From contig NC_081149.1 of the NCBI RefSeq assembly GCF_958295425.1, forward strand, positions 5,981,194 to 6,045,193: DNA of 64,000 nucleotides, read 5' to 3'. Positions 11,106 to 22,501 of this stretch are shown here, one piece after another. Position numbers and translations under genes: made by a program. The notes under the pieces are model-generated. The model was given only the letters and a program-made list of their open reading frames with translations, was not told the origin of the DNA and did not search any database. This DNA comes from Solea solea. Lineage: Eukaryota; Chordata; Actinopteri; Pleuronectiformes; Soleidae. Within the stretch, counting starts at the first letter, position 1, and every line of letters begins with the position of its first letter.

Positions 11106-11413
11106 AACAACAAGTGCGGAGGCTCCTCGCTCGCCCGCCCGCCCGCCAGCACACGCCACCCTCGCCGCGTGGTCGTATTTCCTGAAGGGAACAGGAAGTG
11201 CAGGAAGCGCCAGCGCTGTGGAACACGAGTGACGTCCTCTTACTGAAGTTTCTCTGTCGTGTTGTTTTTATGTCGACTCAGTGTTTGCAGTTAAACACGA
11301 GCAGCTCACACAAACACACACACACACACACAGACATTAGCGCGCTGTCCCGGTCAGTCCACTGAAAGTCAAAGCGTAATTGAGCTGCTCCATTAGCACC
11401 GGGATCAACCAGA

Positions 11414-11458
11414 TGGTGCCCCCCCCTTACCCCCCACCCCCCCCCCCCCCCCCCCCGG
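11414..11458. repeat. C-tract
   Basis: Nearly pure cytosine over about 40 bases, with TTA and A interruptions near its start. Confidence 0.85.
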
Positions 11459-11544
11459 TTCTTTTATTCACCCATTTATGTGAGCATGTCATTCTTCCAA
11501 GTGTGGAGGGGAATGAAAGAAAAACAAGAGGTAGAATGAATGTT

Positions 11545-11546
<2 letters not shown>

Positions 11547-11603
<57 letters not shown>

Positions 11604-11608
11604 GTGTC
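11547..11608. repeat. Long (GT)n microsatellite
   Basis: About 30 GT units with rare GC interruptions. It is the longest GT tract in the window. Confidence 0.95.
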
Positions 11609-12330
11609 AGACTCCCACCTGTTAACTAATCTTCCGCGTGGTTCCGTCAGCACGATCATCTCTCAGCCTAAATGGCTAACTTAGTTACCCGACAGACGGA
11701 TGTGGATGTGCACTTAAATGAATCACTTTGACGCGTCAGTCAGACGTACACTCTGCGTGTATGTTACAGCGAATTAGAGAAACCCTCATTTAACCCTTTT
11801 TATATGCACATAAAACAGAAAATAATTCATACTTATGGAATTTCAAAGCTGGAAACTTTCATCTTTTTTTTTGCTGTAAACTTGGAAATGATGATGTTAA
11901 AACTAATTGCACATTGTAATGCTGACAGACAAACAATATCCGTGTCTTTATTGATACCATTTAAGCCCTGATTTCACGCTGTTTTTTTTCTTTTTGGGCG
12001 TCAGGGACTGTGTTGTTGTGTATCCCAGACGTGTTTATGACAACACAACACTCTGGCTACTGCTGCATCTTTAAAACAGTGACCATACAAAGTACTTTAA
12101 TGTGATACTGTGACACAAATGCATGACTTTGTGAGCTGTTCACTCCCTGCTGGTCCTTCTGTGCAGGGAAGCAGCGTAACACGAGGCTCACTAAAAGCTG
12201 GAGTAAAGAAAGAAATGTGGAGAAACTGTTTCCTGATTGATTTATCTCGCTGTTATCACAGTCACCGTGTCTGTCTCGAACAGTTCAGTCTGTGTCACTT
12301 TGAGAAAACGAACCACAAAACTCACTCCTC
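11609..12330. other. Unique sequence, nothing recognised
   Basis: No gene, repeat or clear regulatory cluster is visible. Confidence 0.4.
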
Positions 12331-12545
12331 GCACCAAAGTCCATACAGAAGTTCAGCGTTTTTAGCTCCCGGGGGGGGGAAGCAGGAGTCACTGCGTCTG
12401 CTGACATGGGAAACGTTTCAAACGCAGAAATCACTAAATAATCCAAATGGATTTATAGATGGAGGCAGCGGCAGATCAACAGCTCCTTTTACATCAGGTG
12501 TGGCTGCGATGTTAAATCACTGGTTTTCTCAATGAGACTTGGTGC
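12331..12545. mobile_element. Palindromic element, copy 1
   Basis: The left end is GCACCAAAGTCCATACAGAA and the right end is TTTTCTCAATGAGACTTGGTGC, a diverged inverted repeat. Inside the right arm is GATGGAGGCAGCGGCAGATC followed by AACAGCTCC, the inverse of text in the left arms of other copies. The left arm is disturbed by a G run near 12371. Confidence 0.65.
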
Positions 12546-12639
12546 AGAATATGTGTGTGTGTGTGTTTTAAATGGTGCTTCTGCTGCTTCAAACTAAACA
12601 CATGTATATAATCTCTTTATTTTGCTGGAAACCTCACTG

Positions 12640-12675
12640 ACTCCTCCTCCTCCTCCTCCTCCTCCTCCTCCTCAG
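12640..12675. repeat. (TCC)n microsatellite
   Basis: About ten CTC trinucleotide units. Confidence 0.85.
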
Positions 12676-12689
12676 TATAACTGTGTTGA

Positions 12690-12905
12690 TAAGAATCCAT
12701 TTCTGATTAAGCAAAGCGTGCCAAGGTTTAAATTTGGCTTTGCGCATTCAATTTGCTTTACATTTAATACAGTGTCTTTCACTCAGTAACAGAACTGGCC
12801 GCCTGCCACCGAGGCTTTTGATTGGAATTGAATGCACAGTCATTTTCTCTAATATAAATCAATACTCTCCAAACCTGCTACAACACATATTTGATGCTCA
12901 CTATT
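12690..12905. promoter_or_regulatory. Candidate conserved non-coding block
   Basis: Unique AT-leaning sequence with TTCTGATTAAGCAAAGCG, TGCGCATTCAATTTGC, TTTTGATTGGAATTGAATGC and TATAAATCAATAC. It has no microsatellites. The call rests on texture alone. Confidence 0.3.
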
Positions 12906-13222
12906 GCTCGGGTGCAGTTTCTTTTTAGGGGATAGGGGGTTGGGAGGAAAGCGCCATTTAAAACGGCATTTTATTTTTTTTTACTTTTGGGGTGTATGTG
13001 CCGAGGTATTGGTTCTGTTTGCGGTGAAAAAAAAGATCCTGGGAAAACAAATCACTTAAGAGCCACTCAGACTTAATCATATTACGGCGGCTAAGTAAAA
13101 AGTTTCACTTCCCCTTCCTTCCTCATAAACTTCTGCGATGTTTCCACAGGTCCGATGTGTCGGAATCTCCTGTTCACGAGTCTGCATTTGTGATCGAGGT
13201 TAAACGGGTGCAGCCGGGTTTT

Positions 13223-13265
<43 letters not shown>
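13223..13265. repeat. (GAAA)n microsatellite
   Basis: About ten AAGA units. Confidence 0.9.
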
Positions 13266-13389
13266 CAAGCAGCGCATTACAAAGCGACCGAATTATCAGA
13301 CACTAGATTCCTCGCTGTGCCATATGTGTTTCTCTCCATTTCCCCCTCCTTCCCTTCCCTTCTTGTCTTTTCTCCCCTCCTCTTCTCCC

Positions 13390-13545
13390 TTTGTTTTTTT
13401 CGCTGCAACAACAGTATTGTTTGCATTAAGGGTCTGGCTGGAGTAAATGGAGCTGTTTTCAATTAGTTTTCAAAGTGCTTATCCCATTAAAGGTAATGAC
13501 TTATTGATTTAACGACAGAGGCGCTTTTGGTGTGAAACGCGGTGC
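13390..13545. promoter_or_regulatory. Candidate conserved non-coding block
   Basis: ACAACAGTATTGTTTGCATT, TTTTCAATTAGTTTTC and TTATTGATTTAACGAC form a cluster of SOX-, POU- and homeodomain-like cores in unique sequence. Confidence 0.3.
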
Positions 13546-13765
13546 TATTATGACTCTCTCCTCTGTTGTGTGAGAGGGGCCAGCGATAGCGAGCGCCGGG
13601 TGAACGCCTTCGGTCTCAGCCTCCCTGTGACCATGGCATCGCTTGTTTGTTTGTTTGTTTGTTTGTGTGTGTTTTTTTTTCCCCCCTCCTCTTTGGCGAC
13701 ACTCCCCAGGTCATTATTGAGTGGCATAAGTAACTCGGTGCTCGCAGGGGCGGAGCAGGTGATTT

Positions 13766-13806
13766 CTTTTCTCTCTCTCTCTCTCTGTCTCTCTCTCTCT
13801 CTCTCC
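13766..13806. repeat. (CT)n tract
   Basis: About 20 CT units with one GT interruption. Confidence 0.85.
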
Positions 13807-13819
13807 TCCTGGCCTTCTG

Positions 13820-14050
13820 CCAGCCGTGTCAGCCAGGATCCGGGAGCCATCGCAGAGGTGGGAGAGCCTGATGTCATTGTCAATGTTCCTGTGCGTCCCC
13901 ACAAACCGCAGTGCAGAGGAGGCGAGGGCCCCGTGCAACCTAATGTGCCCGCCGCCTCCCCGCGGGTTCCACTTTACCATGCTGCCATATGGCCGCGCTC
14001 CTCCTGTCGGTAATCCCTCACCGGTGTCAGCGTCCGACCCAGGAGGTTCC
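13820..14050. other. GC-rich unique block with overlapping open frames
   Basis: Two + strand frames and one - strand frame stay open here for over 60 codons. None has a recognisable domain, and overlap on both strands argues against coding. Unique, moderately GC-rich text such as GATGTCATTGTCAATGTTCC could be conserved non-coding or an unrecognised exon. Confidence 0.2.
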
Positions 14051-14454
14051 ACACTTTTGTGTTTCCTGCCCTCTCTGTCTTTTCCCCCCTCGTCCTCGTC
14101 TTTCTCTGTCTCTTCCCTCTCAGACGTCTTCTTTTTTTTTTGTCTCCCCCGTTGAACCCCCTCTTTTCTCCTCGTCTCCCTCTCATTCTTCCCGCGATCT
14201 AAAGGTTGAAACATTGTTTTTTAACCTTGATGGAATGTTTTCAGTGGCTGAACAGCTCGTCTTTACACTAATACGCGTCCCACTGAGATAATTGGCTTTC
14301 ACTTATAACTCATCATCGGCGGGGAGACGCTCGCCGACGTGTTCTCCGTGTTTGTCGGAGAAAAAAAAACCCAAAAAACTTTCTTTATTGCTATTAAAAA
14401 GGAAAAAAAAAAGAAAGATCCTGACTCTCTTGCACAGACTCCACCGCCGTCCAC

Positions 14455-14725
14455 ATTCAGATTTCCTTATCGCTAATTGAGCTCAACAGAAGACATATCA
14501 GCGCTGTAAGGAATAACCAGGAGCAATCTGAGCCGGCTCCCCTGTTTGACTGATTTCTCCCCGCTGCACTGTGGAGACGTGCTGGACCAGGAGGAAGACG
14601 CTCACTTGCTGACAGTTGCTGTTTCAAGTAATGAGACAAGTGATAAGTCAGCCAGCGACCTTGTCTTATTCCCTTTTGCGTCTGCTCTTGCATTTCAATC
14701 CGAGCCATATAATACTGTATGCACA
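14455..14725. promoter_or_regulatory. Candidate conserved non-coding block
   Basis: CTTATCGCTAATTGAGCTC, GAAGACATATCAGCGCTG, GTAAGGAATAACCAGGAGC and TGCTGACAGTTGCTG lie in unique sequence without simple repeats, ending with GAGCCATATAATACTGTATG. Confidence 0.3.
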
Positions 14726-14926
14726 CAGCTACTGTACAGAGCAGTTATGTCTTCATCCTCCTCCGTCACGGGACACCATTTAAACAAACTGACGACAGCT
14801 GCACTGCAGCGCCGAGGCAAATCCGCCGCCCGTCTGGAGAATTTAAACGTTTCAACGTCGTGGTGATAATTATCGGATCAAGAATTAGCTTTAAGCAGAA
14901 AATTACAAGTGGAAGTGGATTCTGAG

Positions 14927-15115
14927 AGCAGTGAGTCCTAAAAACACTGGGTCGGGACCCACAGATGGGCCGCGGGAGATATTTTCTGGGTCCCCAAACA
15001 AATTTGGTTTCATTTTAAAATGACATTAATAACATGTCATGGATGTGGCTGTAAATCAGTCGCTGCATTTCAATTTGTAATTTCAGTCACAATCGATAAA
15101 AAGTGGGTCACCATA
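14927..15115 (+). mobile_element. hAT (Charlie-like) fragment
   Basis: CACTGGGTCGGGACCCACAG followed by GATGGGCCGCGGGAGATA is the subterminal text of Charlie-type hAT elements, normally behind CAGTGGTTCTCAA. A matching internal GTGGGTCACC lies near 15106. The far end and a target duplication are not visible, so this is a decayed fragment. Confidence 0.5.
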
Positions 15116-15245
15116 TGAAAATCAACTACTAAGACACAATTCTGGTGTTTCCTGTGATTTCTTGTCCACGCCCCTTTAGTGCTGGTCTTTGTTGTCCTTA
15201 GTGTCAGTGCTTTATTTAAGATAAGTGTTTATTAATCCCTTTCCA

Positions 15246-15390
15246 AACCAAAGCCCATAGAGAAATTCTGCATTTTTAGCTTGTGGTCTGACCATGTCGC
15301 TGCTGCATCATGAGTTCACTTTGGGTCACTTAGGTAAATCTGAAAAGAGGGGTTTTAAATCCCAGACGTCACAAAATAACACACGTGAAC
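15246..15390. mobile_element. Palindromic element, partial copy 2
   Basis: Begins AACCAAAGCCCATAGAGAAA and continues with TTTTTAGCTTGTGG, TCGCTGCTGCATC and CACAAAATAACACACG, in the same order as the copy at 42221-42461. The right terminal repeat is missing. Confidence 0.5.
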
Positions 15391-16274
15391 TGATGAACTT
15401 CCTGTGTGTATTCTTAAGATAGTGCACACATTTAAATTGTCTTATGGCTTCTGTCTTAAAATGTTACACTTTTGTTTATCTCCAGTCAAAAGTATCCTCC
15501 TGTATGAGTTGGTGAGCGTTCACCTTTAGTATTTAACACTTTAAACTTGTAAGTTTCCATCAGTTTTTACACTGCTGCGTGGACTTAATCACTCACCGAG
15601 GAGTCTTCTTTATCATTTCTGCACACACCCAGTAAAATGCAGCGGTGACTGAGGCCATCATACTGCATAGATTTCAGAATAAACAATAAAAAGGGAAAGG
15701 AAAATGTTTTTAATTATGCGTTTATGGTGCGTTTTACGGGGCCCTCAGCAGCAGGTTCCCGACATTTGCCCATAGCGGTCAGTCCACCTGTGTCTGTAAA
15801 CACAAACATACTGTCGCAGTGATAACAGCGAATGAACTTGGTCTGATTTGATTGTCAGCGTCCGCACAGTTAAGTCCAGAAGCAGCGCGACAATAACGTC
15901 TTATCACCAAAGACGGGGATGGAATCAATACAAGAATGAACCTGCTGGGTTCCACTTTAACCAAGATGAGGTCATCTGTATGTAACAGGGGTTTTTTTAG
16001 TCTCTCTGGGGTTTTTTTCCCTTATCCAATTGTCATTTTTTTACTGTCTCTAGTGTTGTGTGTTTTTTTCCCCCCGTCTGCTGAATTCACCGCGAAGATC
16101 CTTGCAGCTCGTGGAGCCAATGCACCGTTATTATTCAATGACTCTCGCTTGTTTTCTCCGAGGACTGAGAATAAAACAATTTTGTTGCACTTAGTGAGAT
16201 AAAGTTTGACTCATTCTAAATGTTGCCTAATCCACATTATTCACACAAAACTATTTTCTTCTTGAATATATGTT
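15391..16274. other. Unique sequence, nothing recognised
   Basis: T-tracts near 15990-16070 only. No gene is supported. Confidence 0.4.
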
Positions 16275-16520
16275 TTTTTTAAATCTGCCAACTTGCAGGG
16301 GTGAGGGCAAGGATTCCTGTTCTTAACTGAGTCGCTGACCAACTCTGACATCTTTGCTTGAACATGGGATTCATGACGCTGATTATGTTTGATATGAGTT
16401 TAGCCAGTGACCAGCGTCTAATTATGTTAATGCTGAATGATAAATGATGGGCTTCAATTTCCATAGACCACATAGAATTGTGTGGTCTAAGGAAACGGGA
16501 ATATCCTGATTCATTCATCC
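16275..16520. promoter_or_regulatory. Candidate conserved non-coding block with inverted RUNX-type sites
   Basis: Unique sequence with GATTATGTTTGATATGAG, GCGTCTAATTATGTTAATGC and TGATAAATGATGGG. TAGACCACA (16464-16472) and TGTGGTCTA (16481-16489) form a perfect 9-bp inverted repeat with an 8-base spacer. Each arm contains the RUNX core TGTGGT. The block ends where the GATA array begins. The regulatory role is inferred. Confidence 0.4.
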
Positions 16521-16589
16521 AGTTTTCTGACATACTGAGCAAGAGAGAGAAGACTAACCCAAAGAGATAGAAAAGGAGCAAAGGTAGGC

Positions 16590-16590
<1 letters not shown>

Positions 16591-16634
<44 letters not shown>

Positions 16635-16635
16635 C

Positions 16636-16689
<54 letters not shown>

Positions 16690-16724
16690 GGATATATGGA
16701 TGGATGGATGATGGATGGATGGAT

Positions 16725-16803
<79 letters not shown>

Positions 16804-16842
16804 GGATATATGGATGGATGGATGATGGATGGATGGATGGAT

Positions 16843-16930
<88 letters not shown>

Positions 16931-16950
16931 CATGGATGGATGGATGGATG

Positions 16951-16990
<40 letters not shown>

Positions 16991-17068
16991 TATAGCTAGA
17001 TAGATAGATGGATATATGGATGGATGGATGATGGATGGATGGATGGATGGATGGATGATAGATAGATG

Positions 17069-17104
<36 letters not shown>

Positions 17105-17128
17105 CATGGATGGATGGATGGATGGATG

Positions 17129-17187
<59 letters not shown>

Positions 17188-17253
17188 GGATGTACGGATA
17201 GATAGATAGATGGATGGATAGATAGATAGATAGATAGATAGATGTATAGATGT

Positions 17254-17287
<34 letters not shown>

Positions 17288-17304
17288 GGATGGATGGATG
17301 GATG

Positions 17305-17345
<41 letters not shown>
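16591..17345. repeat. Compound (GATA)n / (GGAT)n array
   Basis: About 755 bases of GATA units broken by blocks of GGAT (for example 16691-16727, 16802-16841, 16932-16950). The alternation of the two blocks repeats several times, so part of the array grew as a longer unit. Open frames across it (tyrosine-leucine-serine-isoleucine repeats) are not genes. Confidence 0.97.
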
Positions 17346-17346
<1 letters not shown>

Positions 17347-18690
17347 CACAGGACTAGGATGTGTTGAATAATTAGGAAACTTTGGGCAAAGTTTAAAGGT
17401 GCAGAGGTCTAAGCATTTATATATTTATATACTGTATGTAAGTAAACAGCAAAGGCTGAATTTCAAGGCATATTTTATTGTCTCTCTATTCGTTCGTCCA
17501 TGAGAACACCAATATAAGAAAGAAAGAAACGTTGCTTTTAACTCCCTAAAGTCAAACATTTACTGTATATTTGACATTCATGTGCTTCACTTAAAATACA
17601 CATGCTTGTATTTGTACCCATTGTAACACCTAATGTCAAATAACGACAACATGCGTAAAGGTCGTGGCGGCGATGACACACTCAGGTGCCACATAATGGA
17701 TCCACATTTGCTGTGAAGTTCACGGTTGCACCTTTACCTGCTGTTGGTAAAACACTGGAGGAGAAGAGAGTCTGACAACAGCCTCGGTGCGCAGCATGTG
17801 TGAGATTATACGAGCATTGTGTATTCTACTGCACTGCACAGCACATGCTCTTCTTTTTCTTTTTTTTCTTCCCTTTTTGCAAAAGGAGACATCTCATTTG
17901 TTCCAGTGCTTCACACTCTTTCGGAAAAGCGCCTGGTCGGAGCAGCAGTCAGGAGCCAGACGGGCCAGAGGCCAACAGAGCAGTGGAAATACTCGCTCTC
18001 GCTGCATGTGCGTGAAAGTTTGGCGCTCTGCATTCACAGCGCCCCGAGCCGTGAGAGGTTTCACCAGAAACAACTGAGCAGAAGTGGTGTGTATACCATA
18101 GTTAAAGATCACAAGGTCATCTGAGAGCAGAGCCACGGGTTTGTGGTCCTCCTCCAGATAACCTCTATATTTAGACCAGAGCCGAGTTTCAGAGTCCACT
18201 TTTTAATGCAAATTGTGGGAGATTGAGCCAGGAAAGCTCATAGTAGTGGCACTTTTAAAACACTTTTTTCATGTTCATACAAAAGTGAAAGTTTCAGGTT
18301 GGAGCATGGCCCAGAATTACAAATACTTTCTTAATCCCCGGTAGAGAAGTCCTGCATCCTCTGGAACTGAAAATCTGTAATCTGGATCAGTTATAGATTA
18401 GTTTTAGTCTGATGGTAGAGTGTCGGGTCATTCTAACACTTATGAACTTTTCTTCAAATCCAATGAGTTTCGATGGATACAAGATTTATTTTTGACAGTT
18501 TTGGGGATTTCTTGAAATTGTCAGTAGGTAGATTCTTACCAAAAATGTATCTACCCTCAGGATTACAGGAGGATACAGGATTAGGATTATTGTTCAAATA
18601 CACATTTTTTATACGATCGATCTTTATAACAGGTTTGTCCTTTTTAAGACGAGGATTTCTTGAAAATTTGCTTTTTTTTGTGAAGTCATC
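17346..18690. other. Unique sequence, no gene seen
   Basis: Several overlapping open frames of 70-100 codons lie at about 17787-18199 on both strands. They share no motif and have no clear splice framing. No RNA gene was recognised. Confidence 0.4.
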
Positions 18691-18975
18691 GGTAATTTAA
18701 TGGGAACATTCTTGGGATGACCTCCGACCTATCTCAAAAAGAGAATGCTCTCTAAAGGTTCCCAGAACGTTCCCCTAACGTAACTTTTCTACAACCTTTA
18801 TAGAACGTTCCTTTGGTTCCCAGAACGTTCCCATAATGTTAGTTTACAACCTTTATAGAACGCTCCTACCTAACCCTGAGGGTAAACGTTCTCTAAACGT
18901 TAGTTTTTGGTTTTGTTGTAAATAACCTTAGGAGAACCTTAGGGGAACCCTCTTTGAACGTTGTGTGTTAGTGGG
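18691..18975. repeat. AACGTTCCC-type dispersed repeat with 58-bp tandem core
   Basis: GGTTCCCAGAACGTTCCC occurs at 18757 and 18815, each followed by ACAACCTTTATAGAACG, so the core is tandem at 58 bases. Flanks carry related text (GTTCTCTAAACGTTAGTTTT, GGAGAACCTTAGGGGAACC). It resembles a repeat common in fish genomes, recognised from memory only. Confidence 0.7.
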
Positions 18976-19924
18976 GAAGATGTCAAACTTTGCATGAGAA
19001 CAGACTGTGAGCGTTTGCCTCGACTGTCGCCCCAATCAGCTGCACCCTGACACCCTGACGGTACCCTTTTACCCCAGGGGAAGAGTGCCAAAATATACTG
19101 TTTGGGCTGGTTATTTTGGATCTATTCCTCATGGAAATGCCACTCCATAGAAACGCGGCTTAATGTCCACGGTGTAAGATGCCTCTCATCCACTGTCAGC
19201 TGGGATTGTCTCCACCTCCCTCCTCCTGTGATCCTGAGCAGTAAAGAATGAATAAATGAATGAATGCATATTTACTTCAAAAAGCGTCAGCTGCAAGCGC
19301 CAAATGACAGCAAAAAGAAAAACCCCGCCGTCTCCTGATTATGAAGATGTCACCCTGTGCTGCAGAACAACGGGGATGAAGTAACTAACTCAATCACCGA
19401 ACTAATACACTTCACATGACCTTTACTTTTAATTCTATTAGAGGACAGTCGTTGAGAGGGAAGGGTGGTGGTGGTGGTGGGGGGGGAGACGAAGTTTTGA
19501 TGGATAGTTCAAGTTGCCTTGGAGAGTTTAAATTAGTCTTACCTTTGCTGAATTTAATGAAAGTGGTCAAATGCAGATGTGGGAGTGTGGGCTGTGCGAG
19601 GGTGTGCGCTCCGTTGTCTGTCTGCCGTGGTGCGATGATGGATCGGGCTGCCAGCAGACTGGGGTTTCACTAATACTGGAGCCTCAGTAGAAATGAGGGG
19701 AGGGAAGCTTTAATGGCTGTGTGTAGTTGTGTGTACTTGTGTGCGCGTGTAACTGCATTTTAACGCTGCAATGTGTGCATTTACACAGGTATTTAAGTGT
19801 GATTGTGTTGTGGAACTCGCCCAAGGCTTTTGTTTAAAAGCACCATTTTCTCCAGCTTCCTGCCTTCAGGTGCATCGTTCTCCACTCTTTAATCTCACCC
19901 TGGTCTGTTTTGTTTTGCTTTAAA
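18976..19924. other. Unique sequence, nothing recognised
   Basis: Contains a G/T-rich run near 19465-19488. No supported gene. Confidence 0.4.
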
Positions 19925-20390
19925 GGGCTTAAAGCGCTTTTTGAATCTCAACGCAGCTGCGAGTCAGTTGGAGCAGCAACGTAATAGTCGAGTGGCTAAA
20001 AGTAACTCCCGAACACTGTGGACGGTCACGCTCACTGAGATCATGGACGCCAGCGGCGACACAAGGAAAAGCTGATTTTAAGCCACTTAACAAAAGGCCT
20101 CACCTGATGAAACCTGCACCTGCTCCAGTCTATGATAACCTAAGAATATTGAAGCAGCCTTTTTGTCGAGGGTTTGTGAAGCACTCTTCCTGCAGAAAGC
20201 CAGCGATTTCAGGAGTTGTTGATCCACTGCTGCCTTCATCACTCAGTTCAAATGTGTTGTTTTCAGTGTGTGAAAGTCTCTGTTCAGATTCACCTCAGTG
20301 ACACAAACTTAATGAGGAACCAACAGTTCCTGTGTCCCCACAAGCTAAACATGTTGATTTGCTCTATGGAATTGGGTGTGGGAGAGTAGA
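19925..20390. mobile_element. Palindromic element, copy 3 (longer subfamily)
   Basis: The right part carries CAGGAGTTGTTGATCCACTG, CTGCCTTCATCACTC, GTTCAAATGTGTTGTTTTC and the end GCTCTATGGAATTGGGTGTG. The upstream part, with AACGTAATAGTCGAGTGGC and CTTAACAAAAGGCCTCACC, also occurs upstream of the copy at 28200-28670. Some members are therefore longer than the palindrome itself. Confidence 0.55.
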
Positions 20391-20852
20391 GCAAGAACTA
20401 TAATTGCTTAAAATGCAACACATTAGACACCCTGGTCAAACCATGCTAGCCACTGCGCCACCATGTGGCGCCACACTGTGATAGTGGATTAGAACTCTAC
20501 ATGAACCCATATTCGTATGTCACACACGAACCTGGGCTGGTTTTTACTTGTGACAGATAGAGATACTTAGCTAGTTAGCTGGTTGGCTAGCTGGCAGTCC
20601 ACTTTGTGGCTAGCTTCAATCTTCTAATGGTGAGATAAAGCAGCAAGTATATTTGTTAAGATATTTTAGGTTGGTGGACATTTTATCCTTTAGCTTTTTG
20701 TCTAATGGCTAAATTCTGTTTTGACTTTTGACCCCCCATGGACAGCTATGTTTTCAGTCACAGTTAGCATCCATCTATCAGGCTAACTGCCTGTGCATCT
20801 CACTTCAGAAAAGCAGAACTATCCCTTTAAGTGGTGCGTTCAGGTGTTGTCA

Positions 20853-20960
20853 TGTAAATAAGATAAGATAAGATAGCTTTATTTATCTCACAGTGGAGAG
20901 AAAACGGCGTTACAGCAGCTCAACAATAGAGAATAAACAAACAAACAATATACAAGTAAT
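20853..20960 (-). mobile_element. Probable LINE 3' end fragment
   Basis: Read on the minus strand the fragment ends CACTGTGAGATAAATAAAGC followed by (TATCT)n. A short tail repeat after an AATAAA-containing GGGA(C/T)AATAAA-like text is typical of fish L2/CR1-group LINE 3' ends. No reverse transcriptase frame is present. The family is not certain. Confidence 0.5.
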
Positions 20961-21475
20961 ACAAGTAGGAAATTAGGAAATTAGGAAATTATTTACATAT
21001 ATATATATAAAAATAAGTATAAATATAAATATACATATGTAATAAGGTGCAGTTTCTCTCTGTGGTAAAAATCACTCGTCCTTGTCCTCGCACTGAGCGG
21101 CAAAAACAGATCAGAGATCAACATATTTATTTATCAGAGCATCGTGTCCGGTCCACACGACCAAACCCAGACCCTGCGGGTGATTTCAAAGGTTCGGCAC
21201 TCGGACCACAGTCTCCGTCCTCTGATTTCAGGACCGAATGACTGACCTGTGTAAGTGTCCTCCTGCTCCACAGTTATTGGGTGGAGCGACCTTCACAGGT
21301 GGAGGCGGCGGCGGCGGCGCTGTCAGCCTCCCTCCTCGTATTTCTTCGCTGATGTTCCCTTAAAGGCATAAAACTTTTATTTTTACTGCGTGGAAATTGC
21401 TTAACAGTGTAAAAGCAGCGTCTCAGCTAAATATGGCCAATCTGGGCAGCTGCTACATTAAGAGAGAGAGAGTTG
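20961..21475. other. Unique sequence with short AT and GGC repeats
   Basis: Short AT repeats near 20995-21040 and a GGC run near 21302-21318. No gene is supported. Confidence 0.4.
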
Positions 21476-21625
21476 GTGTGTGAGTGTGTGTGAGTGTGTG
21501 TGTATACTTGCATGTATATCTCTGTGAGGACCTCCTTATATTGACGTGAGGACATTTTTGGCTGGTCCTCACAACACGAAAGCGCTGTTTCAGACCTGGT
21601 TTTAGGGTTTGGATTAAGTGTGTTT
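21476..21625 (+). repeat. TGAGGAC-type dispersed repeat fragment
   Basis: (GT)n text leads into TCTCTGTGAGGACCTCC, GTGAGGACATTTTTGGC and TGGTCCTCACAAC, then TTTAGGGTTTGGATTAAG. This order is typical of a GT-linked fish repeat and recurs at 21895-22165. Confidence 0.55.
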
Positions 21626-21894
21626 AAGGGTCAGAGCTGCACAATTATGCTTTAAATGAAGTTGAAAGACATTTATTAACAATTCAATTTGCGGCGAAAC
21701 AGCATTATGATGAAATTCTGCACCGCTGCAGGAATTCTCTGGTCCTAAATTCTGGTCTTTAACTGAAAAAAACATGTGGCGATTGTTGGTAACCCTTAAA
21801 ATCATGATCGTTTGCATATGATCACTCGCAATTCCCTCAAAATGAATTATTTCTTGACCATAGTTAAGGAACTATCTCTTTAGGAGCACTGATT

Positions 21895-22007
21895 AAGTTT
21901 AGGGCTAAGATTTGAATTGTGGTCAGGTTAAGATTAAGGAAGATTCTTTATTCAGTTTGTCCAAATAAATGGAATCAATGAGTCCTTAGAAGGATACATG
22001 CGTGAAT

Positions 22008-22053
<46 letters not shown>

Positions 22054-22162
22054 TTTTACATAGATCTTTGTGAGGACCAACAAACTAAAGGGTTTGTCTT
22101 GTTTTGTTTTGGGCTAAAAATGCATTTTGTCTATGAGTGTCCTCACTACGACTGCTGTGCCA

Positions 22163-22200
<38 letters not shown>
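21895..22200 (+). repeat. TGAGGAC-type repeat with two (GT)n tracts
   Basis: TTTAGGGCTAAGATTTGAAT is followed by (GT)n at 22010-22052, then CTTTGTGAGGACCAACAAAC, GTGTCCTCACTAC and a second (GT)n at 22168-22198. Confidence 0.6.
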
Positions 22201-22201
<1 letters not shown>

Positions 22202-22344
22202 AATGTGATTGGAAGGCGAGGCAGCACACCTGCTGGGTTTGGACCAGCAGTGTCTCTGGACCTCATATCCTATTCAGGTGAGCTCCTGCAACAGAACAGG
22301 AGCATATGGTCTTTACAAAAAAAGAGAAAGAAAGAAAGTAGAAA

Positions 22345-22380
22345 GAAGAGTTCCTTCCTTCCTTCCTTCCTTCCTTCTTT
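22345..22380. repeat. (CCTT)n tract
   Basis: About eight CCTT units. Confidence 0.8.
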
Positions 22381-22461
22381 CCTCCCTTTCTTCCTTTGTT
22401 CCTTTGTGCCCACACACCCATGGCACTCCATGGAAAAGCTGCTTGTTGTTGTTTGCGCCCG

Positions 22462-22501
22462 TCTGTCTCTGTGTCTCTGTGTCTCTGTGTCTCTGTGTCT
22501 C
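22462..22501. repeat. (TCTCTGTG)n octamer repeat
   Basis: About five consecutive TCTCTGTG units. Confidence 0.8.

Noticed and set aside
13820..14013. Coding exon in a GC-rich block
   Set aside because: Two plus frames and a minus frame are all open, no frame shows a motif, and no matched splice pair is convincing.
16511..17349. Open frames of 117 and 198 codons on the minus strand
   Set aside because: They are translated GATA repeats with a period that keeps frames open. No protein is implied.
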